Assembly (NCBI GenBank): GCA_028292305.1
Contig: JAQGMQ010000906.1
Coordinates: 1 to 9,141 of the forward strand
From: Rhodoferax sp.
Lineage (GTDB): Bacteria; Pseudomonadota; Gammaproteobacteria; Burkholderiales; Burkholderiaceae_C
Reading direction: 5' to 3'
Length of the DNA stretch: 9,141 nt
The translations under genes were made by a program, and so were the position numbers. How positions within the stretch are numbered: the stretch's first letter is position 1; each line of letters begins with the position of its first letter. The notes beneath the pieces were generated by a model. It was given only the letters and a program-made list of their open reading frames with translations, had not been told where the DNA came from and made no database searches. Positions 1 through 6,326 of the stretch are shown here, in pieces.

Positions 1-425
1 TAGGCTGGCCAGCCCAATGGGTCGCAGTTGCTCTTTTTGATCTGGTCCACGATGCGCTGTGCATCCGTGGTTTTCAAGACGTCGCCATGGAAGCTGCTTA
101 TTCTTTCCTGGTCGAATTTGTTGTTCGCTGTCAGCTTGGTGAAGAGCTTGTCATCGGTTCTCTTGATGATGCACAGCAGGTACATCTTCCCTTCGTTGCT
201 CGCGGTGCCGATGGCCTGTGATAAATCGCCTGGCGTCGCTTTTTGAAAGAGCATTCTTGCCGCAAGCTCGGTGTCCGTCACCTTGGCCGGTGTGCCGACG
301 AGGCCCCAGGCATAGGTCTTCGCGGTGCCGATGGTCGAGAGCGCTTGGTTGACGTCGTCGCTCGCGGCAAGGGCGTTCAAGGCCGCGAAAGTCATTCCAG
401 CGGCCAGAAGTTTTTGTAATCGCAT
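1..425 (-). CDS. Small exported protein of unknown function (C-terminal end at window edge)
   Basis: The ATG at 425-423 opens a frame that stays open for 141 codons to the left edge, where the last two bases (TA on the coding strand) begin either a stop or a Tyr codon, so the end is undetermined. The first ~21 residues form a classic Sec signal peptide: MRLQK, a hydrophobic stretch, then a likely cut after LNALA-A. The mature part is soluble-looking with no membrane segment. It has two cysteines, one in YLLCIIKR and one in SNCDPLGW near the end, which could form a disulfide in the periplasm. A Shine-Dalgarno GGAAG lies 6 bases before the ATG and is held in a hairpin. The gene uses AGA, ATA and TTA codons that are scarce in neighbouring genes and appears less GC-rich, so it may be acquired. 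I do not recognise the family and propose no function. That it is a real gene is supported by the signal peptide and the ribosome-binding site. Confidence 0.72.
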   Translation of the reverse strand, partial: MRLQKLLAAGMTFAALNALAASDDVNQALSTIGTAKTYAWGLVGTPAKVTDTELAARMLFQKATPGDLSQAIGTASNEGKMYLLCIIKRTDDKLFTKLTANNKFDQERISSFHGDVLKTTDAQRIVDQIKKSNCDPLGWPA

Positions 426-428
426 CGC

Positions 429-457
429 TTGCTTCCAGTCGGCATGTTGGGAAGCAA
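429..457 (-). promoter_or_regulatory. Hairpin enclosing the Shine-Dalgarno of the exported-protein gene
   Basis: On the minus strand, TTGCTTCC (457-450) and GGAAGCAA (436-429) are perfect reverse complements separated by a 13-base loop. The 3' arm contains GGAAG, the ribosome-binding site of the gene starting at 425, with only GCG between the stem and the ATG. A folded leader would therefore hide the ribosome-binding site. The inverted repeat is seen directly; the regulatory role is inferred. Confidence 0.45.
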
Positions 458-464
458 ATGTTGT

Positions 465-483
465 AGAGCCTTTTGAAGGCTCT
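465..483 (-). other. Perfect 8-bp hairpin between prmB and the exported-protein gene
   Basis: AGAGCCTT (465-472) and AAGGCTCT (476-483) form a perfect 8-bp stem with a 3-base loop. It lies 67 bases downstream of the prmB stop in the direction of transcription and just ahead of the second hairpin at 457-429. No run of T follows on either strand, so it is not a canonical intrinsic terminator. It could be a weak or Rho-assisted 3' end for the dap-pilU-prmB transcript, or part of a structured leader for the gene at 425. Confidence 0.4.
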
Positions 484-549
484 GTGAAGTGATAGACGCG
501 CTATCGAAGCATCCGGCGCATGAGGCAGAGCGTTGCCATCCGGCCTTTT

Positions 550-1416
550 TCAAACCGCCTCCAACGCCGCCCGCTCCACCAACAACACCTGGTCTTCCCC
601 CGCACTGGTTTCCAGCCACACCACCTCCAGCGCCGGAAACGCGGTCTCGAAGTTTTCGCGTTCGTTGCCGATCTCGAGTACCAACACGCCATGGTCCGAC
701 AGCTTTTCAGCCGCGCCTTGCAGCAGCATGCGGATGAAGTCCATGCCGTCGCTGCCGCCGTCCAGTGCCAGTGCCGGCTCGGCCTGGTATTCGGCGGGCA
801 GGGCGGCCATGCTGGCGCTGTTGACGTAGGGCGGGTTGCACAGGATCAGGTCGAACCTGCCTGGCACCTGGGCCAGGCCGTCGGATTCGATGAGCGTAAT
901 GCGGCTCTGCAAGCCATGTTTGTCGACGTTGATGCGGGCCACGGCGAGCGCGTCGGGGCTGAGGTCGGCGCCGACCACGGTCACGTCGGGAAAGACCATT
1001 GCTGCCAGCACGGCCAGGCTGCCGTTACCGGTGCACAGGTCCAGCACCGACCGGGTTTCTTCGCGCAGCCAGTAGTCGAAGCCGCCGTCCATCAGCAGCT
1101 CGGCGATGAAGCTGCGCGGCACGATGGCGCGTTCGTCGACATAGAAGGGCACGCCCTGCAGCCAGGCCTCCTGCGTGAGGTAGGCGGCGGGTTTGCGGGT
1201 GGCGATGCGGCTTTGCAGCAGCGTGGCGACACGCGCCGTGTCATCGGCCGACACGGCGTTGTCGGCCACGTCGTCGAGTGTGTCGAGTGGCAGGCCCAGG
1301 CGCCACAGCACCAGCCAGGCGGCTTCGTCGAAGGCGTTGGCGGTACCGTGGCCATAGGCGACACCGGCGGCGGTGAGCTGGGCGGCGCTGTGTTCGATGA
1401 GTTCGATGACCGTCAT
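550..1416 (-). CDS. prmB: 50S ribosomal protein L3 N5-glutamine methyltransferase
   Basis: The 288-residue protein is a SAM-dependent methyltransferase of the HemK/PrmB/PrmC family. It would modify a glutamine side chain of ribosomal protein L3, a step that helps large-subunit assembly. An alpha-helical N-terminal substrate-recognition region (residues 1 to ~110) precedes a Rossmann-like catalytic domain. The SAM-binding motif DLCTGNG is at 126-132, an acidic strand end GADLS at 149-153, and the family signature NPPY at 194-197. The Cys in DLCTG and the overall length fit PrmB better than the release-factor enzyme PrmC. The start is the ATG at 1416-1414, which overlaps the dapE stop as ATGA. 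No good Shine-Dalgarno precedes it, so translation is probably coupled to dapE. It is the last gene of the minus-strand block. The prmB assignment over prmC rests on remembered family features, not on a search. Confidence 0.88.
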   Translation of the reverse strand: MTVIELIEHSAAQLTAAGVAYGHGTANAFDEAAWLVLWRLGLPLDTLDDVADNAVSADDTARVATLLQSRIATRKPAAYLTQEAWLQGVPFYVDERAIVPRSFIAELLMDGGFDYWLREETRSVLDLCTGNGSLAVLAAMVFPDVTVVGADLSPDALAVARINVDKHGLQSRITLIESDGLAQVPGRFDLILCNPPYVNSASMAALPAEYQAEPALALDGGSDGMDFIRMLLQGAAEKLSDHGVLVLEIGNERENFETAFPALEVVWLETSAGEDQVLLVERAALEAV

Positions 1417-2609
1417 GCGATGGGGTTCTGCAGTTGCGCGTCCAGCAGCACCAGCACGCGCCGGTAGATGTTCTTCAGCGGTTCGATGTCGGTCAGGGCG
1501 ATGTGTTCGTCGATCTTGTGGATGGTGGCGTTCGGCGGGCCGAGTTCGATCACCTGCGGGCAGATACGGGCGATGAACCGGCCGTCGCTGGTGCCGCCGG
1601 TGGTCGACAGCTCGGCGGTGATGCCGGTTTCCTCGAGGATGGCTTCGCGCACCGCGTCGACCAGCGTGCCGGGCGTGGTCAGGAACGGCTGGCCGCCCAC
1701 GGTCCACTTCAGGTCGTAGTCGAGCCCGTGGCGGTCGAGCACGGCCTGCACGCGTTGTTGCAAGTCTTCAGCCGTGGACTCGGTGGAGAAGCGGAAGTTG
1801 AAGTCGACCACCGCCGCGCCCGGGATCACATTGGTGGCGCCGGTGCCGGAGTGGATGTTGCTGATCTGCCAGCTGGTGGGCTGGAAGAAGCTGTTGCCCT
1901 TGTCCCATTGCACCGTGGCCAGTTCGGCCAGCGCCGGCAGCGCCAGGTGGATCGGGTTTTTGGCCAGCTGCGGATAGGCGATGTGGCCCTGCACGCCCTT
2001 CACCGTGAGCTTGCCGCCCATGGTGCCGCGCCGGCCGTTCTTGATCATGTCGCCGGTGCGTTCCACCGAAGTCGGCTCGCCGACGATGCAGTAGTCGATC
2101 TGCTCGCCGTGGCGCTCCAGCCAGTCGCACATGATGACCGTGCCGTCGGTGGCCGGGCCTTCTTCGTCGCTGGTCAACAGCAGCGCGATCGACAGGTACG
2201 AGTCGGGGTGGGCGGCCACGAATTCCTCCACGGCCACCACGAAGGCGGCGATGGAGGTCTTCATGTCGCTGGCACCGCGGCCGAACAATTTGCCGTCGCG
2301 GTGGGTGGGGGTGAACGGGTCGCTGGTCCACTGGTCGAGCGGGCCGGTGGGCACCACGTCGGTGTGGCCGGCGAAACAGATCAGGCGCGTTTCCACCGGC
2401 GTGAGCGCGGCGGAATTGCTCGGCCCGAAGCCCTTGCGCACAGCCCAGAGGTTGGTCACGCGGAAGTCGTCGGGGCCGCTTTCGACGGTCTCGAACACGA
2501 AGCCCAGCGGCTTCAGGCGCTCGGCGATGATGCGCTGGCAGTGTGCGTCTTCGGGGGTGACCGAATGGCGCGAGATCAGTTGTTCGGTGAGTTGCAGGGT
2601 CCGGCTCAT
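1413..2609 (-). CDS. dapE: Succinyl-diaminopimelate desuccinylase
   Basis: DapE hydrolyses N-succinyl-LL-2,6-diaminopimelate to LL-diaminopimelate and succinate, the step after DapC in the succinylase route to lysine and peptidoglycan. It is a cytoplasmic di-zinc peptidase of the M20 family. The expected metal ligands and catalytic residues are all visible: His82 and Asp84 in GHTDVVP, Asp115 in GRGASDMK, Glu149-Glu150 in SDEEGP, Glu178 in VGEPTS and His364 in NATIHK. At 398 residues it is about 20 longer than the E. coli enzyme as I recall it. Much of the excess lies in a loop at ~60-75 between NLWAVRKG and CFAGHTD. The ATG at 2609 has GAGGA 6 bases upstream and begins 9 bases after the pilU stop. 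The 3' end overlaps prmB by 4 bases. Identification is very secure. Confidence 0.96.
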   Translation of the reverse strand: MSRTLQLTEQLISRHSVTPEDAHCQRIIAERLKPLGFVFETVESGPDDFRVTNLWAVRKGFGPSNSAALTPVETRLICFAGHTDVVPTGPLDQWTSDPFTPTHRDGKLFGRGASDMKTSIAAFVVAVEEFVAAHPDSYLSIALLLTSDEEGPATDGTVIMCDWLERHGEQIDYCIVGEPTSVERTGDMIKNGRRGTMGGKLTVKGVQGHIAYPQLAKNPIHLALPALAELATVQWDKGNSFFQPTSWQISNIHSGTGATNVIPGAAVVDFNFRFSTESTAEDLQQRVQAVLDRHGLDYDLKWTVGGQPFLTTPGTLVDAVREAILEETGITAELSTTGGTSDGRFIARICPQVIELGPPNATIHKIDEHIALTDIEPLKNIYRRVLVLLDAQLQNPIA

Positions 2610-2618
2610 CGCATGTCC

Positions 2619-3764
2619 TCAGTGTTTGACGTCGAGCGTGATTTCGGTAAAGGAGGCTTCGGCTTCCGGCTCGGGCGGCGGCGCTTTCGCGGCGGTGGCG
2701 CGCTGGAAGTCGTTTTGCAGCCGCCACATCAGGTTGGTGGCCGAGTCGGCATTGGCCAGGCCTTCCTTGCGGTCGATGATGCCTTCCTGGATCAGGCGGG
2801 CGATGTCGCCCTCGAAGGTTTGGGAGCCGTCGGCGATCGATTTTTCCATGGCTTCCTTGACCGCGCCGAAGTCGCCCTTTTCAATCAGGTCGGTGACCAG
2901 GATGGTGTTGAGCAACACCTCGACCGCCGGCACCCGTTCGCCCGCGGGCGTGCGCAGCAGCCGCTGCGAAACGATGGCCTTGAGGCTCGACGCCAGGTCG
3001 CCCAGCATCGTCGCGCGGGTTTCGACGGGGTAGAAATTCAGGATGCGGTTCAACGCCTGGTAGCTGTTGTTGGCATGCAGCGTGGCCAGGCAGAGGTGGC
3101 CGGTCTGCGCGTACTGGATGGCCGCGGTCATGGTTTCGCGGTCGCGGATTTCGCCGATCAGGATCACGTCCGGCGCCTGGCGCAGCGCGTTCTTCAGCGC
3201 CACCTGCAGCGACTCGGTGTCGGAGCCGACTTCACGCTGGTTGACCACCGACTTCTTGTTGCGGAACAGGTATTCGACCGGCTCCTCGATGGTGAGGATG
3301 TGGCCGCTGACCTGGGTGTTGCGGTGGTCGATCATCGCCGCCAGTGTGGTCGTCTTGCCGGCGCCGGTTGCGCCCACCACCAGCAGCAGGCCGCGCTTCT
3401 GCAGGATCAGCTCGCTCAGCACCGGTGGCACCTTCAGCGATTCGAGCGAAGGGATGTCGCTGGTGATGTAGCGCACCACCACCGCATAGGTGCCGCGCTG
3501 GCGCATGGCGCTGACACGGAAGCGGCCCACGCCGACCATCGAGATGGCCATGTTCAGCTCGCCGGTTTTCTCCAGCTCTTCGATGCGGCCGGCGGGCACC
3601 ACTTCGGCCAGCAGGTTCTTGGGCGCGTCCCACTGCAGCAGCTGGCTGTTGATCGGCACGGCCTGGCCGCTGATCTTGATGAGCGCCGGTGCGTTGGCCG
3701 AAAGGAACAGGTCCGAAGCCCGTTTTTCCTGCATCAACCGCAGAATGCGTTCCATGGTGCTCAT
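2619..3764 (-). CDS. pilU: Type IV pilus retraction ATPase, PilU-type (PilT/PilU family)
   Basis: This 381-residue cytoplasmic secretion-type ATPase belongs to the PilT/PilU branch, which powers pilus retraction for twitching motility and DNA uptake. The N-terminal domain (about 1-100) carries SDLFLSANAP and VGVGRFRVSA. The C-terminal ATPase domain has Walker A GATGAGKT at 131-138, an Asp box TIEEP at 158-162, Walker B DVILIGE at 199-205 and a His box around 220-229 (TGHLCLATLH). PilU is favoured over PilT by the length, the ADSATNLMWRL segment and a Pro/Glu-rich tail (~360-381) in place of the PilT AIRNLI motif. PilU normally works with PilT, but no pilT is in the window; its neighbours are lysine genes (dapD 65 bases upstream, dapE 9 bases downstream). 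Start: the ATG at 3764 was chosen; ATG 3754 (fourth codon) is possible, and neither has a strong Shine-Dalgarno. Confidence 0.9.
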   Translation of the reverse strand: MSTMERILRLMQEKRASDLFLSANAPALIKISGQAVPINSQLLQWDAPKNLLAEVVPAGRIEELEKTGELNMAISMVGVGRFRVSAMRQRGTYAVVVRYITSDIPSLESLKVPPVLSELILQKRGLLLVVGATGAGKTTTLAAMIDHRNTQVSGHILTIEEPVEYLFRNKKSVVNQREVGSDTESLQVALKNALRQAPDVILIGEIRDRETMTAAIQYAQTGHLCLATLHANNSYQALNRILNFYPVETRATMLGDLASSLKAIVSQRLLRTPAGERVPAVEVLLNTILVTDLIEKGDFGAVKEAMEKSIADGSQTFEGDIARLIQEGIIDRKEGLANADSATNLMWRLQNDFQRATAAKAPPPEPEAEASFTEITLDVKH

Positions 3765-3829
3765 GAAGTTCCAATAGGTTTACCGTGCCGATGAAACACC
3801 GGGGCGCGCCCGGCGCAAGAGAAATTGGC

Positions 3830-4654
3830 CTAGTCGCGCAGCAGGTCGTTCAGGCTGGTCTTGGCGCGGGTCTGCGCGTCGACGCGTTTCACGATGATCG
3901 CCGCATACAGGCTGTACTTGCCATCATTTTTCGGCAGGCTGCCGCTGATGACCACCGAGCCCGATGGAATGCGGCCGTAGCTGATTTCGCCGGTGGCGCG
4001 GTCGTAGATGGGGGTGCTCTGGCCGAGGTACACGCCCATCGAGATCACCGAGTTTTCTTCGACGATCACGCCTTCGACCACTTCGGAGCGTGCGCCGATG
4101 AAGCAGTTGTCTTCGATGATGGTCGGGTTGGCCTGCAGTGGCTCGAGCACGCCGCCCAGGCCCACGCCGCCGCTCAGGTGCACGTTCTTGCCGACCTGGG
4201 CGCAGGAGCCCACGGTGGCCCAGGTGTCGACCATCGTGCCTTCGTCGACATAGGCGCCGATGTTCACGTAGCTCGGCATCAGGATCGCGCCTTTGGCGAT
4301 GAAGCTGCCGCGGCGGGCCACGGCTGGCGGCACGACGCGAACGCCGGTGGCCTTCATCTCGTCGGCACTCAGGTGGGCGAACTTGGTGGGCACCTTGTCG
4401 TAGAAGCCGAGCTGGCCGGCCTGGATGATCTCGTTGTCCTTCAGGCGGAACGACAGCAGCACGGCCTTCTTGATCCACTGGTGCACCGTCCACTGGCCCA
4501 CGGCTTCGCGGGTGGCGACGCGCAGCGTGCCGTTGTTCAGTTCGTGGATCACGTGTTCGACGGCCTCGCTCACTTCCTTGGGGGCGGAGGCGGGCGACAG
4601 GTTGGCGCGGTTTTCCCAGGCGGCGTCGATGGTGTTTTGCAGTTGCTGTGTCAT
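3830..4654 (-). CDS. dapD: 2,3,4,5-tetrahydropyridine-2,6-dicarboxylate N-succinyltransferase
   Basis: DapD transfers succinyl from succinyl-CoA to tetrahydrodipicolinate, opening the ring to give N-succinyl-2-amino-6-ketopimelate, which commits carbon to the succinylase lysine branch. The 274-residue length is that of the standard proteobacterial enzyme, which works as a trimer. A helical N-terminal domain (1 to ~100) precedes a left-handed beta-helix made of hexapeptide repeats from about 105 to 230, for example SYVNIGAYVDEGTMVDT and NPTIIEDNCFIGARSE. Asp143 in VDTWATVGSCAQ and Glu191 in GARSEVVEG align, as I recall the family, with the catalytic Asp and Glu. The ATG at 4654 lies 31 bases after the dapC stop; only a weak purine stretch (GAGA) precedes it. 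The closing KRVDAQTRAKTSLNDLLR is typical of the family. No anomaly is seen. Confidence 0.96.
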   Translation of the reverse strand: MTQQLQNTIDAAWENRANLSPASAPKEVSEAVEHVIHELNNGTLRVATREAVGQWTVHQWIKKAVLLSFRLKDNEIIQAGQLGFYDKVPTKFAHLSADEMKATGVRVVPPAVARRGSFIAKGAILMPSYVNIGAYVDEGTMVDTWATVGSCAQVGKNVHLSGGVGLGGVLEPLQANPTIIEDNCFIGARSEVVEGVIVEENSVISMGVYLGQSTPIYDRATGEISYGRIPSGSVVISGSLPKNDGKYSLYAAIIVKRVDAQTRAKTSLNDLLRD

Positions 4655-4685
4655 GTTTGAAAGTCTCGGTGGAACGGAAAAGGGA

Positions 4686-6026
4686 TCAGGCTCTGGCCTT
4701 GACGAATTGAACGATGCGCCGCGCGGCCTCGGCGCACTCGGCGGTCTCGGCGACGAGCGCCATGCGGATGCGCTGGCGACCCGGGTTCAGCGTCGTGGGC
4801 TGACCATCGGCACCGGTGGGGCCGGCGGTCTCGCGCGCCAGGTAGCTGCCCGGCAGCACCGTCACATTGTAGGCAGCCAGCAGGTCGCGCGCGAAGGCGG
4901 CGTCGCTGTCCAGGCCGTCGACGATGGCCGGCCCCGGCACCTGGGCCCAGAGGTAGAAACCGGCGTCGGGCAGGGCCACGTCCAGCACCTCGGCCAGGAG
5001 CGGCGTGACCTCGGCGAACTTGGCGCGGTACTGGGCGCGGTTGTCGACCACATGGCTTTCTTCGTTCCAGGCGGCAATGCTCGCGGCCTGGACCACCGGG
5101 CTCATGGCGCTGCCGTGGTAGGTGCGGTACAGCAGGAACTGCTTCATCAGCGCGGCATCGCCGGCCACGAAGCCGCTGCGCAGGCCGGGAACGTTGATGC
5201 GTTTCTAGAGGCTGGTGAACGAGACGATGTTCCTGAAATCCTTGCGGCCCAGCCGGTACGCCGCCTCCAGCCCGCCGAGCGGCGGCTCGTCGCGGAAATA
5301 GATCTCGCTGTAGCACTCGTCCGAGGCGATCACGAAGCCGTGCTGGTCGCTCAGGTCGAACAGCTTCTTCCATTCGGCCAGCGGCATCACCGCGCCGGTC
5401 GGGTTGCCGGGCGAGCAGACGAACAGCAGCTGCGTGGTGGCCCAGACGTCGGCCGGCACGCTGTCCCAATCGACCGCGAAGTTGCGCGCCGGGTCGCTGG
5501 GTGCGTAGTAAGGGGTAGCGCCGGCCAACAGCGCCGCACCTTCGTAGATTTGGTAGAACGGATTCGGGCAGACGACAACCGGAGCCCCCACGCTCGCCAC
5601 TTCGTGTGCATTGCTGCCCGCCGCGGGGCGGCCCGGCGCCGGGTGGGCCCCCGACCGGCCAGGGTCGATCACCGTCTGCGCAAACGCAAACAGCGCCTCG
5701 CGCGAGCCGTTCACCGGCAGCACTTGCGTGGCCGGGTCGAGCACCAGGTCGTAGCGCCGCTCCAGCCAGTCGGTGAACGATTTGCGCAGGGCCGGGTCGC
5801 CGGCCGTGGCCGGATAGGCGGCCAGCCCGCTCGATGCGCCGCTGGACGCGATCGGGCTGGTGATTGCTGCGGCCATGGCCTGTTGCAGGAATGGCGGCGT
5901 GGCATGTTTGGGTTCGCCGATGCCCAGGCTGATCGGCCGCAAGGCCGGGTTGGGCGTGACGCTGGCGAAGAGTTGTTTCAGCCGCTCGAAGGGGTAGGGC
6001 TGGAGTTTGGCGAGCAGGGGGTTCAT
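4686..6026 (-). pseudogene. dapC: Succinyldiaminopimelate aminotransferase gene interrupted by an in-frame amber codon
   Basis: The frame encodes a class I/II PLP aminotransferase of the betaproteobacterial DapC type, which converts N-succinyl-2-amino-6-ketopimelate to N-succinyl-LL-diaminopimelate using glutamate. Seen in order: SLGIGEPKHATP (33-44), a substrate-binding AAYPATAG segment (69-76), NGSREALFA (106-114), CPNPFYQIYEG (153-163), SPGNPTG (205-211) and SDECYSEIYF (235-244) with the Asp that contacts the PLP ring nitrogen. Codon 274 is TAG (5207-5205). The same frame then continues for 172 sense codons with KRINVPGLRSGFVAGD through to a normal C-terminus and stop at 4688-4686. In the family as I recall it, this stretch reads SLSKRSNVPGLRSGF, so TAG replaces a Ser codon and the next residue, Lys275, is the PLP-binding lysine. 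A second change (Ser to Ile at 277) is close by. Residues ~123-148 are an extra low-complexity insertion. The start is the ATG at 6026; no clear Shine-Dalgarno is visible. If the stop is real, the 273-residue product cannot be active without readthrough. Confidence 0.9.
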
Positions 6027-6122
6027 GGGTGGGGATTATCCGGGACAAAACCACCTGGCTCGGCGGGGATGCCTGCTTGGCGCGCACCGAAACCGGGCGA
6101 GCGACGGCGCGAATTGCAGACC

Positions 6123-6146
6123 AGTGAATCCAATGATTTGTTCACT
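6123..6146. promoter_or_regulatory. Inverted repeat AGTGAA-N12-TTCACT
   Basis: AGTGAA (6123-6128) and TTCACT (6141-6146) are exact reverse complements separated by 12 bases. The element lies between the dapC start and the plus-strand promoter, about 50 bases upstream of the -35 box. It could be an operator or activator site for either gene. Six-base arms can arise by chance, so confidence is low. Confidence 0.25.
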
Positions 6147-6182
6147 CGCGGGGGCGCTGAGATGTGCTTCGCGCAGCATATG

Positions 6183-6199
6183 TGTGAGTAATAGTGACA
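6183..6199. promoter_or_regulatory. Interrupted 17-bp palindrome, possible operator over the -35 box
   Basis: The sequence TGTGAGTAATAGTGACA has dyad symmetry of the form TGTnAnTAnTAnTnACA. Its right half overlaps the -35 hexamer of the putative promoter for the SphA-like gene. A repressor bound here would block that promoter. The half-sites resemble those of several dimeric helix-turn-helix regulators, but no regulator gene is nearby and none can be named. Confidence 0.3.
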
Positions 6200-6222
6200 A
6201 ATGCGTCTTGAGGCGTTATCTT
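6194..6222 (+). promoter_or_regulatory. Putative sigma70 promoter for the SphA-like gene
   Basis: GTGACA (6194-6199, five of six matches to TTGACA) is followed after exactly 17 bases by TATCTT (6217-6222, four of six matches to TATAAT). Transcription would begin near 6229, leaving a leader of about 98 bases before the ATG at 6327. It is the best match I found by eye in this intergenic region. Confidence 0.45.
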
Positions 6223-6326
6223 CCATGGATGAGTTGGCTTTTGAGTTTGGGTTCGCGGCGTCTTGGCGCCGGGATGCTCACGCTGAATTCGCCATGTGCC
6301 AATTGGCCCAGCCTTCGGAGATGACC

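Larger units (their letters stand above)
6027..6326. other. Divergent intergenic control region between dapC and the SphA-like gene
   Basis: This 300-base stretch separates the minus-strand dap block from the plus-strand outer-membrane gene and holds no convincing gene. It contains an inverted repeat at 6123-6146, an interrupted palindrome at 6183-6199 and a likely plus-strand promoter at 6194-6222, described separately. The part from 6223 to 6326 would be an untranslated leader of roughly 100 bases. I see no convincing sigma70 promoter for dapC on the minus strand, although one must exist here or the block has another arrangement. Bases around 6110-6250 look less GC-rich than the flanking genes, as expected for a promoter region. 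Confidence 0.6.

Noticed and set aside
520..1467. A 315-codon plus-strand open frame antisense to prmB
   Set aside because: Its composition is typical of a shadow frame, and the opposite strand encodes a clear PrmB.
1434..3794. A 786-codon plus-strand open frame antisense to dapE and pilU
   Set aside because: The protein is His/Gln/Arg/Val-rich with no family features. It is the mirror of strongly GC-biased codons in two secure genes on the other strand.
3799..3813. A GC palindrome between dapD and pilU (CCGGGGCGCGCCCGG) as a terminator or attenuator
   Set aside because: It has almost no loop and no T-run. Such GC palindromes are frequent in this base composition, and the 65-base gap suggests co-transcription.
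5205..5207. Programmed amber readthrough (for example a non-standard amino acid) in dapC
   Set aside because: No recoding signal or special structure is recognisable around the codon. The position is an ordinary Ser in the family, so mutation or sequencing error is simpler.
4425..6191. A 588-codon plus-strand open frame antisense to dapC and dapD
   Set aside because: It is an antisense shadow of high-GC coding sequence. It has no signal, domain or ribosome-binding site, and the opposite strand carries recognisable enzymes.
6201..6326. N-terminal extension of the SphA-like protein from the in-frame ATG at 6201
   Set aside because: It would bury the signal peptide 42 residues inside the protein and would start within the predicted promoter. 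The ATG at 6327 has a well-spaced GGAG.
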